A stretch of DNA of 41,387 nt from assembly GCA_028290945.1 (NCBI GenBank), contig JAQGIV010000074.1, positions 1 to 41,387 on the forward strand, in the 5' to 3' direction. This stretch comes from Phenylobacterium sp. (GTDB taxonomy: Bacteria; Pseudomonadota; Alphaproteobacteria; Caulobacterales; Caulobacteraceae). The first letter of the stretch is position 1, and each line of letters begins with the position of its first letter. The notes under the pieces are model-generated. The model was not told where the DNA came from. It saw only the letters and a program-made list of their open reading frames with translations, and did no database searches. A program made the position numbers and the translations under genes. This document shows positions 27,260 through 35,243 of the stretch, in pieces.

Positions 27260-28687
27260 TCAAGCGGCGCGCCTTTGCGAGGCTGTGCGGCCGGCCGCGA
27301 GCACCGAGGCCACGAGGCTCTCGATGTCCCGCAGCTCGGTGCGGTGGTTGACGATGGCGGCGCGGATGGCGGTCCTGCCGTCCAGCCGGGTGAGCGAGGG
27401 GGCGACGAGGCCGGCTTCCTGCAAGTCGGCGACGATCTCGGCGTTCAGGGCGTCGGCCTCGGCGCCGACATAGCGGAAGCAGACGATGTTGAGCGCCACC
27501 GGCGCCATCAGCTCCAGCGCCGGCTCGGCCGCCACGCGGGCCGCCAGCTCACGGGCCAGGTCGCAGGTCTGGGCGATCACCTGGCCCAGCGCATCGGCGC
27601 CGTAGGTCTTGATCGTGAACCAGGTCTTCAGCGCCCGGAAGCCGCGCGACAGGTCGGGGCCGTAGTCGCAGGGCCACCAGTCGCCGGCCGCCAGACCGCG
27701 CTCGGCGCGGCTCAGATAGGCGGCCTCGGAGGCGAAGGCGCCGCGATGCAGCGCCGGATCGCGCACCAGCAGGAAGCCGGCGTCATAGGGGGTCTGGCCC
27801 CACTTGTGCCAGTCGAAGGCGATGGAGTCCGCGCGTTCCAGCCCCTTGAGCATGGGCGCCACCGACGGGGCCAGCACGCCCAGCGCGCCCAGCGCGCCGT
27901 CCACGTGGAAATGCAGGTCCTCGGCGGCGGCCAGGTCGGCCAGGGCGTCGAGGTCGTCGATGGCCCCGATGTCCACCGTGCCGGCGGTCCCGACCAGCAG
28001 GAAGGGCGCGAGCCCGGCCGCGCGGTCGGCGGCGATGGCGGCGCGCAGCACGTCGAGGCGGATGCGGCCATCGGCGTCGGTGGGGACCAGGCGCAGCTGG
28101 CTGGCGCCCAGGCCGGCCATGTCCATGGCGCCGGCGACGCAGCCGTGCACGGCGCGCGAGGCGTAGGCGATCAGCGGCGCGCGCCCGACGCCGGCGGTGC
28201 GCACCCGCGGCCCGAGCGCCCGCAGCCGGGCGATCAGCAGGGCCATGAAGTTGGCCTGCGAGGCGCCGGTGACGAACAGGCCCGAGGCGTCGGCCGGGAA
28301 GCCGAACATCTGCCGCGTCCAGCCCAGCACCTGCTGCTCGACCTCCAGCGCCATGTGGTCGCGCCCGCCGAGGTTGGCGTTGAGGCCGGCGGCCAGCATC
28401 TCGCCCAGCATGCCGGCCACCGTGCCGCCGCCCTGCACCCAGCCCATGAAGCCCGGATGCGCATTGCCGCTGGAATAGGGCAGGATGGTCTCGGCGAAGG
28501 CCTCGCCGACCTGGGAAAGCGGCGCCCCGGCGCGGGGCAAGGGCTCGCGGAATCCCTGCCGCAGCTCGCCCGGCGGGGCCCGCCACAGCGGCTGGTCGCG
28601 CAGGGTTTCGAGGTGATGGAGCATCAGGTCCATCAGGCCATGACCCTGGTCGCGGACGTCGGACCAGTCGTCTGGGTCGAGGTTCAC
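27260..28687 (-). CDS. group II PLP-dependent amino acid decarboxylase
   Basis: 475 residues from a GTG (28685-28687). SYSSGNAHPGFMGWVQGGG-like start (PYSSGNAHPGFMGW) and FVTGASQANFMALLIAR (PLP phosphate and ring contacts), FHVDGALGALGVL (the Asp binding the pyridine nitrogen), and FDWHKWGQTPYDAGFLLV with the Schiff-base Lys identify the aromatic-amino-acid/glutamate decarboxylase superfamily. DWHKW instead of the NPHKW/DAHKW seen in standard enzymes marks a divergent subgroup with an unpredicted substrate. It removes the alpha-carboxylate of an amino acid and releases CO2 and an amine. It is the first gene of an operon with the ATP-grasp gene. Confidence 0.88.
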   Translation of the reverse strand: MNLDPDDWSDVRDQGHGLMDLMLHHLETLRDQPLWRAPPGELRQGFREPLPRAGAPLSQVGEAFAETILPYSSGNAHPGFMGWVQGGGTVAGMLGEMLAAGLNANLGGRDHMALEVEQQVLGWTRQMFGFPADASGLFVTGASQANFMALLIARLRALGPRVRTAGVGRAPLIAYASRAVHGCVAGAMDMAGLGASQLRLVPTDADGRIRLDVLRAAIAADRAAGLAPFLLVGTAGTVDIGAIDDLDALADLAAAEDLHFHVDGALGALGVLAPSVAPMLKGLERADSIAFDWHKWGQTPYDAGFLLVRDPALHRGAFASEAAYLSRAERGLAAGDWWPCDYGPDLSRGFRALKTWFTIKTYGADALGQVIAQTCDLARELAARVAAEPALELMAPVALNIVCFRYVGAEADALNAEIVADLQEAGLVAPSLTRLDGRTAIRAAIVNHRTELRDIESLVASVLAAGRTASQRRAA

Positions 28688-28826
28688 GGCGCGCCATCCA
28701 TCGCCGGCGCGCGAATCGCCGCCGCCGTCGAGGCTGATTTGGCGGGGCGGAGCTTAGGCGACCGTTAACGCGCGCGGCGCGCGGTTGTAGCGACGCGCGC
28801 CACAACCCCCGCGAGGCGTGGTTCGC

Positions 28827-28841
28827 TTAAGAAACCATTAA
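28827..28841. promoter_or_regulatory. CtrA-type binding site
   Basis: TTAA-GAAACCA-TTAA is an exact TTAA-N7-TTAA, the consensus spacing for the cell-cycle regulator CtrA of Caulobacterales. It is 50 bp upstream of the FlaG-like start, a usual activator position for flagellar genes. TTAA is rare in DNA of this composition, which makes chance less likely. A further GTTAAC half-site lies about 70 bp upstream. Binding itself is inferred. Confidence 0.6.
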
Positions 28842-28890
28842 GCGCTGAGCGATAAGCTGTGGATCAAATTAGGCCAGAAATGCGGGCGTC

Positions 28891-29163
28891 ATGCCGAGCG
28901 GAGTTGTCAGCAACGTGGTGACGGTCCGGAGCGATCCGGGCCCCGAGCCCGTGCGCGCTGTCGCCGCTCCCAGCCCGCCGCCGCCGTCCAGCCCGGACCT
29001 GCGGTTGAACATCGTGCAAGACCAGGCGAGCGGCCTGTTCGTCTACAAGTTCGTGGATCCCACCACCGGCCACGTGGTGCACCAGTTCCCCGACGAAGAG
29101 ATGATCAAGCTGCGCACCGCCGCCGAATACGCCGCCGGCCGGCTGATCAGCACGCGGGCCTAG
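28891..29163 (+). CDS. FlaG-family flagellar protein
   Basis: 90 residues. The first ~40 are disordered (Pro/Ser-rich). The second half, LRLNIVQDQASGLFVYKF followed by VDPTTGHVVHQFPDEEMIKL, matches the FlaG domain pattern, in which a beta strand, D-x-x-T-G turn and the Q-x-P-x-E-E-x-x-x-L motif follow each other. FlaG proteins influence flagellar filament length or assembly. The CtrA-type site upstream agrees with flagellar regulation in Caulobacterales. It is convergent with the lipoprotein gene (8 bp between stops). No other flagellar gene is in the window. Confidence 0.75.
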   Translation: MPSGVVSNVVTVRSDPGPEPVRAVAAPSPPPPSSPDLRLNIVQDQASGLFVYKFVDPTTGHVVHQFPDEEMIKLRTAAEYAAGRLISTRA

Positions 29164-29171
29164 CCGCGGAC

Positions 29172-29792
29172 CTACCTCAGCTCCAGCTTCTCGTCGGGCG
29201 GGGCGCCGTTGGCGAGCCGCTCGCGGAATATGGTCGCGAGTCCGGCAAGGCTGGTCGTCTGGCAGATCGGCACGCCGATCGGGCTCTCGATGGCCGCCAG
29301 CTGGCCGCCCCTGACGTACTTCAGGTCGCCATTCTCCTCGCAGGTGTATTTGTAGATCAGCAGGCTCGGCCCGGCGACGCGCACGAGGGTGTAGAAGTAG
29401 CGCGGCATCTCCTCGGCGCCGGGCTGCACGCCCATGTCCACCTCGGCGATGTAGCCGTCGGCCCCGATCCCCTTGAACAGGAGGGCGGGCGGCTTGGCGT
29501 CCCTCGCCGCCGGCAGGGCGAAGACCGGATTGCTGTCCTTGTCGTAGACCAGGAGATAGCGCCCATCCTGGACGGCGATTTCGCCGGCGGCGATCTGCCG
29601 GTAGCCGACCTTGCCGTCACAGGCGAGCGCAGCGGGCAGATCGGACGCGGCGCAGTTGATGCTCTCGGTGAAGTGGGCGGCCCTGACCAGGGGATAGTCG
29701 GCGTTCGCCGGCTGGATCAGCGGCGCCTTGCTGGCGAAGCAAGCCGCCAGGCCGAACGCCAGCGCCGCCGCCCAAAGTCTCCCCCGCCCCAT
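29172..29792 (-). CDS. probable lipoprotein of unknown function
   Basis: 206 residues from the ATG at 29790-29792, with GGGAGGG about 9 bp upstream; the frame continues upstream but less plausibly. MGRGRLWAAALAFGLAACFA ends in the lipobox LAAC, so Cys18 is expected to be lipidated and the protein anchored to a membrane. Four more cysteines (INCAASDL, ALACDGK, YKYTCEEN, GVPICQTT) can form disulfides in the periplasm. The beta-rich body has no recognised domain. It starts 81 bp downstream of the membrane-protein gene 29874-30347 and reads the same way. Confidence 0.75.
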   Translation of the reverse strand: MGRGRLWAAALAFGLAACFASKAPLIQPANADYPLVRAAHFTESINCAASDLPAALACDGKVGYRQIAAGEIAVQDGRYLLVYDKDSNPVFALPAARDAKPPALLFKGIGADGYIAEVDMGVQPGAEEMPRYFYTLVRVAGPSLLIYKYTCEENGDLKYVRGGQLAAIESPIGVPICQTTSLAGLATIFRERLANGAPPDEKLELR

Positions 29793-29873
29793 ATCCCGAC
29801 CCTCCCGCGTCGTGGCCGGCCGACCCCGCCGATCGGCAAGCTTGACCATAGGCCGGCGGGCCGCGTCCGTCTC

Positions 29874-30347
29874 CTAGCCGCGGATCGCCTGGTCCAGGCA
29901 GGCCGCCAGCGAGACGCAGGCCGCCGCGGTGAGCGCGGTGGAGAGCTTGGGATAGCGGGCCGGCACGCCCGGTCCCTGGTGGTCGAACAGCCACTGCAGC
30001 AGGAAGGCCGCGATGGCCCCGCCGATGATCCAGCGGTCGGGGATCCGGTGACGGGAGAGCAGCAGCAGCCAGGCCGCGACGGCTGACAGCACAGAGATCG
30101 CCTGGCGATACCAGCGCGGCTCGAAGAGGCTGGTCTCCATCCCCCAGCGCACGCCGCCCAGGAAGGACATCACCACGGCCGACCAGGTGAGCAGGATGGT
30201 CAGGGCCGGCCGCGCCAGACCGGGCGGCCCGTAGATGTAGGCGAAGGCGGCGACCAGGAAGGGCGCCAGCGCCAGGCCGGCGATGGCCCACAGCGCAACC
30301 GGCGGCGCTTCGTTGCGCGAGACGACCTCGGTCTCGTCCATCAGCAT
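29874..30347 (-). CDS. DUF3429-like inner-membrane protein
   Basis: 157 residues. After a short polar start (MLMDETEVVSRNEAPP) come about five membrane helices: LWAIAGLALAPFLVAAFAYI, TILLTWSAVVMSFLGGVRWG, ISVLSAVAAWLLLLS, WIIGGAIAAFLLQWLF and LSTALTAAACVSLAACL. The FLGGVRWG motif in helix 2 is characteristic of the DUF3429/TMEM69 group. The ATG at 30345-30347 has GGGGGGA 5 bp upstream; ATG two codons later is the alternative. Function in bacteria is unknown. Confidence 0.75.
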   Translation of the reverse strand: MLMDETEVVSRNEAPPVALWAIAGLALAPFLVAAFAYIYGPPGLARPALTILLTWSAVVMSFLGGVRWGMETSLFEPRWYRQAISVLSAVAAWLLLLSRHRIPDRWIIGGAIAAFLLQWLFDHQGPGVPARYPKLSTALTAAACVSLAACLDQAIRG

Positions 30348-30431
30348 CCAGTCCCCCCGGGGCCCGCAGCCAGATCGCGGGACCATGACCCGAGGTGAGG
30401 CCAAAGGCAAAGGGTTCGCAAACGGCGCAAG

Positions 30432-33056
30432 CTAGCGCGTGAACACCGACAGCCGGCTGACGGTGTTCGGATCGAGCGCGCCGGTGGCGGCCATGTCGTG
30501 GTCGCGCTGGAATTTCTGCACCGCGACCTTCAGCTCGGACGAGGCCGCGCCGTTGGCGCCGCCGCGGTAGTAGCCGAGCTTGCCCAGCACCCGCTGGGCG
30601 GCGGCGATCTTGCTGCCGCCGGAGGCCTCCGCCTGGGGCGCGATCTCGGCGCGCGGCTTGTAGGCGGCGGCCGCGCGATCGGCAGCGGCCAGCGCGGCCG
30701 GCGAGAGCTTGGGCTCGAGGTCGAGGGCGTTGGCGCGGGCCTGGGCGTCGCCGCCGGCCGCGGCCACCGTGAACCACCGATAGGCCTGGGCGAGGTCGCG
30801 CTCGACGCCGGATCCGGATTCGTAGAGCAGGCCGAGGTTGTACTGGCTGTCCACCACCCCGGCCTCGGCGGCCTGGCGGAACCAGCGGGCGGCCTTCGAC
30901 AGGTCCTGCGGGCCGCCTTCGCCGCGGAAGTAGTAGAGGGCGAGGTTGTGCATGGCCGAGCGGTCGCCGCCGTCCGCCGCGCGCTCGGTCCACTTGCGGG
31001 CCTCGGCGGGGTTCTTCACGACGCCGGAGAGGCCGGCCTCGTAGAGCTTGGCCAGGTAGAACTGGGCGGGCGCATAGCCTTCGTCGGCGACGGCTTTCAG
31101 GCGGGCGAGGCCGCCGGCCTGGCCGGTCTCGATATCCCGAACGGCGGCCGCGTAGTCGATGGCCGGCTGGGGCCGCGCCGCGGGGGTCTCGACGACCACC
31201 GGCTCGCCGGCCGCGGGCGCGGTGGGGCCGAGCGGCTGCGGGGCCAGCGCCACGGCGGCGCGCGGCGCGGGGGCCTGCGCGATCTCCGACATCACCGAGG
31301 CGTTCTGCTGGCCTTCCATCAGCACGACGCCCGCGGCGCCGACGCTGAGGAACGCAGCCCCGCCGGCCAGCATCAGGGCGGTCTGCCAGGTGGACGGCGG
31401 CCGGGCGCTGGTGCGGAAGCCGAGGCCTCCGAACACCCGGCGCGCGCCGGGGCGGCCGGAGCTGCGGCGCTCGGCGGTGATCTGCGGACCTGCCGCACCG
31501 GAGGTTTCGGCGCGGGCGGCGATGCGGGCCTGCTCGATCACCTCGCGGGTGGAGAGCGGGCGGCGGTCCGCGCCTTCGGCGTCCGCGTCATCGGCGAAGG
31601 CCGCGTCGGCCGGATCGGAGAGCGGGGTGAAGTCGTCCACCGCCGACAGGGCCGCGCCGTCCAGCGGCGAAGGCTCGGCCTCCAGCTCGACCGGCGCGAT
31701 CTCGGCGCGGGCGAACAGCTCCGGGCCGAAGGCGTGCGCCGGCGGCTCGTCGGACATGGCGTCCGACAGCCGTTCGCGGGTCTCGGCGAGGCTGGCGTCC
31801 AGGCCGCCGCGGGCGGTCTCCAGCAGCTTCGCGGCGCGTTCCTCGCTCTGCCGCAGCCGCTCGGAGACGTCGCCGGAGAGTCGCTCGTGGCGGTTCTCCA
31901 TGCGCTCGGTGACCAGCGCCACCTGCTCGCCGACGTCGTCGATGGCCTGGGCGGTGCGGCGCTCGGACTGGGCGACCCGGTCGGTGAGGCGTTCGGTGAC
32001 CCGGCCGATCTCGGCGCCCAGCTTCTCCAGCGCGTCGGCCTGGGCCTGCTCGGCGCGGCTGAGGCGGCTTTCCACCACCGCGCCGACGCGGGCGATCTCG
32101 CCGCCCACCTGCTCGACGGCCTGGGCGCTCTGCTGCTCGGCCGAAGTCAGCCGGCGGTTGAGGGCCTCGGCCAGCGACAGCACCTCATGGCCCATGCGCT
32201 CGATGGCGCGGGCCGAGCGCTGCTCGGCGACGTCCACATGCTGCGCCATCTCCGCCAGCCGCGCCTCGACGCCGTCGGCGCTGGAGGCCTGCAACCGGGC
32301 GACCGCCTCGGCGCGGGCGGCTTCCACCCGCTCGCCCAGGTCGGCGGCCAGGGTCTCGAGCCGGCGCTCCACGTCCATCGGCGCGCCGCCTTCGACGGAG
32401 CGCAGGCGGGAATCCAGTGTGGCCAGCGAGGCGCGCAGGCCGTTCAGGGCTTCGGCGGTGCGGGCCTCGGCGCCGGACAGGCGCTCCGCCAGCCGGGCGG
32501 CGACCTCGTCCACCAGGCCGGTGCGGCTCGCGGGCTCGCCGTAGATGGCGCGCAGGGCGGTGTCGGAGCGGGGCCCCGTGGCGTCGCGCAGGCTGTCGAC
32601 ATCGACCTGGCCGGTCACCTGGTCGAGGCGCGTGGCGACGGCCAGGCCTTGGCGCTCGGCGGTCTCGATGCGGGCCACAGCCTGGCGGACCGAGTGCTCG
32701 ATGCCGGAGATGGCCAGGCCGGTGCGGGTTTCGGAGGCCTCGATGCGGTCGGTCAGCCGGTCGAGCGCCTGGGCGACCCGGCCGAGATCGCCGGACGACA
32801 GATCATTGGAGGACAGCATTTGCGGCCGCTCGCTCGCCGTGACACTGGCCAGACGCACGCGGGGCGCGTCGGCGAGGCGGCGAGGACGGTCTTGGAAATC
32901 GGCTTCGGAGAAGACCTCCTCAGGCACGTCGTCCTCGAGAATGACACGGTTAAGCCACTCGCCTAACGTCATTCCGGAACGACGGGCAAGGTCCTTGGCG
33001 ACCTCACGGGCCTTTGGGTCGATCCCCTTGACGCTCCAGGGCGCCCCCGCCGTCAT
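30432..33056 (-). CDS. podJ: polar organelle development protein PodJ homologue
   Basis: 874 residues. The start MTAGAPWSVKGIDPKAREVA and then KDLARRSGMTLGEWLNRVI match the Caulobacter PodJ N-terminus. A long coiled coil with many ERR/AERR-type heptads runs to about residue 410, followed by an acidic linker and a single membrane helix at about 555-578 (TWQTALMLAGGAAFLSVGAA). The periplasmic part has SEL1 repeats (about 638-778) and a C-terminal peptidoglycan-binding domain (about 812-871; LGYYRGGANGAAS, FQRDHDMAATGALDPNTV). PodJ localises at the new pole and recruits factors for pili, holdfast and asymmetric division. It is about 100 residues shorter than C. crescentus PodJ, mostly within the coiled-coil/linker part. 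The ATG at 33054-33056 was chosen by homology. Confidence 0.9.
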   Translation of the reverse strand: MTAGAPWSVKGIDPKAREVAKDLARRSGMTLGEWLNRVILEDDVPEEVFSEADFQDRPRRLADAPRVRLASVTASERPQMLSSNDLSSGDLGRVAQALDRLTDRIEASETRTGLAISGIEHSVRQAVARIETAERQGLAVATRLDQVTGQVDVDSLRDATGPRSDTALRAIYGEPASRTGLVDEVAARLAERLSGAEARTAEALNGLRASLATLDSRLRSVEGGAPMDVERRLETLAADLGERVEAARAEAVARLQASSADGVEARLAEMAQHVDVAEQRSARAIERMGHEVLSLAEALNRRLTSAEQQSAQAVEQVGGEIARVGAVVESRLSRAEQAQADALEKLGAEIGRVTERLTDRVAQSERRTAQAIDDVGEQVALVTERMENRHERLSGDVSERLRQSEERAAKLLETARGGLDASLAETRERLSDAMSDEPPAHAFGPELFARAEIAPVELEAEPSPLDGAALSAVDDFTPLSDPADAAFADDADAEGADRRPLSTREVIEQARIAARAETSGAAGPQITAERRSSGRPGARRVFGGLGFRTSARPPSTWQTALMLAGGAAFLSVGAAGVVLMEGQQNASVMSEIAQAPAPRAAVALAPQPLGPTAPAAGEPVVVETPAARPQPAIDYAAAVRDIETGQAGGLARLKAVADEGYAPAQFYLAKLYEAGLSGVVKNPAEARKWTERAADGGDRSAMHNLALYYFRGEGGPQDLSKAARWFRQAAEAGVVDSQYNLGLLYESGSGVERDLAQAYRWFTVAAAGGDAQARANALDLEPKLSPAALAAADRAAAAYKPRAEIAPQAEASGGSKIAAAQRVLGKLGYYRGGANGAASSELKVAVQKFQRDHDMAATGALDPNTVSRLSVFTR

Positions 33057-33057
33057 C

Positions 33058-33098
33058 GAATCGCTCTCCCACTTCCCAAGGAGGCTACGCATCGATTC
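33058..33098. promoter_or_regulatory. two GANTC methylation sites upstream of podJ
   Basis: GAATC at 33058-33062 and GATTC at 33094-33098 are both GANTC, the target of the cell-cycle methyltransferase CcrM in Caulobacterales. GcrA uses methylated GANTC in promoters of cell-cycle genes. Having two such sites within 45 bp of the podJ start agrees with cell-cycle control but does not prove it. A promoter core was not identified. Confidence 0.45.
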
Positions 33099-33205
33099 CT
33101 GGGGTGTAAACGCAACCCCAACGCTAGATGTGGGGGTTCGAGGTCTTATCCTGTGGACAGGAGAGGGTCTGCGGCGAGCCGCCGCGGCGTGCTAATCGGG
33201 TCCGG

Positions 33206-33412
33206 ATGAGCCTTTCTGTCACACTCTGCGCCCTGCTGCTCACATTGGGGATCGGCGCGCTGTGCGCCTGGCGCGGCGCCGCGGAGCCCAATCCGCACCG
33301 CGGGCCGCGGCTGATCCCCTACCGCTTCCTGATGGTGCTGTGCGGGGCGCTGCTGCTGTACCTGGCGGCCCACGTGCTGAGCCTGTTGGGCGTGACGACC
33401 GGCGCTAGGTGA
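33206..33412 (+). CDS. small membrane protein with two helices
   Basis: 68 residues. Helix 1 (SLSVTLCALLLTLGIGALCA) and helix 2 (FLMVLCGALLLYLAAHVLSLL) are joined by a polar loop with several Pro and Arg (WRGAAEPNPHRGPRLIPYR). The pattern is well defined and supports a real gene, though no family is named. It is divergent from podJ and overlaps the stop of the convergent MprF-like gene by 8 bp. The ATG at 33206 was chosen because the frame has a helix directly after it. Confidence 0.65.
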   Translation: MSLSVTLCALLLTLGIGALCAWRGAAEPNPHRGPRLIPYRFLMVLCGALLLYLAAHVLSLLGVTTGAR

Positions 33413-35087
33413 TCGACTCCGGCTCGGGCGCCTCCTCGGCCCTCTTCGGGCGCTTGGAGAGGCCGGCGACGCCGCCCGACGACAACAGGCCGACGTCGGC
33501 CATCAGCAGGGGGATGGCCCACTTGTGCGGGGCGGCCAGGTAGCGCGGCTGCCAGACCGGGTCGTACTTGTCCTTGTAGCGCCGCACGCCCTGGAAATTG
33601 TAGATTTCCTCGCCGCGCTCGAAGAGCAGGTTGCCGACGCGGGACATGATCGGGGCGAGCGGCCGGTCCTCGAGGCCGGCCAAGGGCGCCATGCCGAACT
33701 CGAAGGCGGCGTAGCCCTCGGCGCGGCCCCAGGCGATCAGCTCCACGAACAGGTAGTCCATGATGTTCTTCGGCGCGTCGTCGGAATAGCGCATCAAGTC
33801 CATGGAGAAGGCGCTGCGGGCCGCCGTGGTCCAGATGTTGGCGAAGGCCACCGGCTTGCCGTGGTTGCGCACCAGCGCCACCGGGAACTCGGCCACATAG
33901 GCCGGCCAGAAGCCGCCCATGGAGAAGCGCTTCTCGCCGCCGGCGTGGTGGGCCAGCCAGTCGTCGGAGATGGCCTGCAGCTCGGGCAGCAGGATGCGCA
34001 GGGCCTCACCCGCGACGATCTCGAAGCTGGCCCCCTCCTCGCCGGCCTTGCGCCAGGCCCGGCGCAGGTTGCCGCGCCTGCGGCCCTCGATGGAGAAGGT
34101 CTCCAGGGCCACGGTGGCGCTCTCGCCGACCTTCTGCAGGGAGAAGCCCATCTCGACCACGTCGGGCAGGTCGTCGGCCGCGAGACCGTAGAGGCCGGGC
34201 CGGGCGGCGTGGGAATCCGCCAGCTCGCGGAACCGCCAGAACAGCTCCAGCCGCTCCTCGCGCTTGCCGACCGGCGAGCCCAGGGCGATCCAGCTGCGGC
34301 CGCGCACGCCGAACATCAGGAAACTGTCGCCGGAGGCGGAGAACAGGAACCGCTTGTCGCCCAGCAGGGCCAGGTTGGAGCCCGGCTCGGCGACCTCGGC
34401 CAGGCTGAGGATGTTGCGCACCCGGGCGAACTCCGGATCGGCCTCGCCGGTGACGCCGGGCGTGGCGGCCGAGGCGAGGAGGCGCCAGAGGCCGAAGGCG
34501 AACAGCGCCAGCGCCGCGCCGGCCCAGGCGCGCACCGCCCGCTCGGCGTCGGCGTCGGCCATCACCCGCCACCAGGCTTGGTCGGCGTAGTCGGCGTGCT
34601 GGAACGACCACAGGCCCAGGAGGCCGGTCCCGGCCACCGCGCAGGCGGCGGAGAACAGCCAGCCGGGGGTGATCTCCATCTGCGTCAGCCGCGCCCGCCT
34701 GGAAAAGGCGCTGCGGAACGGCAGCAGCAGGACGACCAGGCTGGCCAGCGCCGCGGTCTCCTCCCAGGCCAGGCCCTTCAGCAGCGACAGCGGCGTTGCG
34801 GCGGTGAGCACCGCGATGGTCGCGGCCCAGGCGGCGCCCAGCCGCGCGCGCAACCCGAACGCCAGCAGGACCAGCGCCAGGCCGAGGATGCTGGAGAGGA
34901 AGTGGCTGGCCTCGATCAGATAGACCGGGGCGACCTCCAGGAGGCGAATGAAGCGCACCGGCACGGACGGTGTCGCGCCCGAGGCCAGCAGCATGACCCC
35001 GGCGGCGGCCGCCAGGATCGCGGCGGTCCACGGCGCGGCGGCCAGGGCGGCCGGGCGCAGGTCCCTGAGATTGCGGATGAAGTCCAT
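33405..35087 (-). CDS. MprF-like aminoacyl-phosphatidylglycerol synthase (short form)
   Basis: 560 residues. About residues 15-215 hold five or six membrane helices. The rest is the DUF2156 GNAT-like domain that transfers an amino acid from aminoacyl-tRNA to phosphatidylglycerol: FSMGGFWPAYVAEFPVALV, FANIWTTAARSAFSMDLMRY and GYAAFEFGMAPLAG, then IYNFQGVRRYKDKYDPVWQP are typical. Full MprF has about 850 residues with an N-terminal flippase of eight helices; that part is missing here. The product may make a modified lipid without flipping it. The chosen ATG (35085-35087) fits a hydrophobic start. The amino acid (Lys or Ala) cannot be told. Divergent from the first dehydrogenase gene. Confidence 0.85.
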   Translation of the reverse strand: MDFIRNLRDLRPAALAAAPWTAAILAAAAGVMLLASGATPSVPVRFIRLLEVAPVYLIEASHFLSSILGLALVLLAFGLRARLGAAWAATIAVLTAATPLSLLKGLAWEETAALASLVVLLLPFRSAFSRRARLTQMEITPGWLFSAACAVAGTGLLGLWSFQHADYADQAWWRVMADADAERAVRAWAGAALALFAFGLWRLLASAATPGVTGEADPEFARVRNILSLAEVAEPGSNLALLGDKRFLFSASGDSFLMFGVRGRSWIALGSPVGKREERLELFWRFRELADSHAARPGLYGLAADDLPDVVEMGFSLQKVGESATVALETFSIEGRRRGNLRRAWRKAGEEGASFEIVAGEALRILLPELQAISDDWLAHHAGGEKRFSMGGFWPAYVAEFPVALVRNHGKPVAFANIWTTAARSAFSMDLMRYSDDAPKNIMDYLFVELIAWGRAEGYAAFEFGMAPLAGLEDRPLAPIMSRVGNLLFERGEEIYNFQGVRRYKDKYDPVWQPRYLAAPHKWAIPLLMADVGLLSSGGVAGLSKRPKRAEEAPEPESIT

Positions 35088-35155
35088 CGGTCCCTTCAGA
35101 TCGGCGCGCCTTATAGCCCTGATTTGCCGGGCGCGGCGTGCGGCATCGGCGATCC

Positions 35156-35169
35156 AAACAGTTGTTTCG
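35156..35169. promoter_or_regulatory. AT-rich palindromic word in dehydrogenase promoter region
   Basis: AAACA-GT-TGTTT (35156-35167) is an inverted repeat, followed by CG. The word GTTGTTTCG (35161-35169) occurs again at 39453-39461 in front of the third dehydrogenase gene. Possibly a shared operator; evidence is only sequence coincidence. Confidence 0.25.
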
Positions 35170-35243
35170 TTCCGCTTTGCGGGCCTGCGCGGCGGCGCTA
35201 AGGTGACCCTCGAATTTCCTGACTGTTCCAAGTGGAGGACGCC

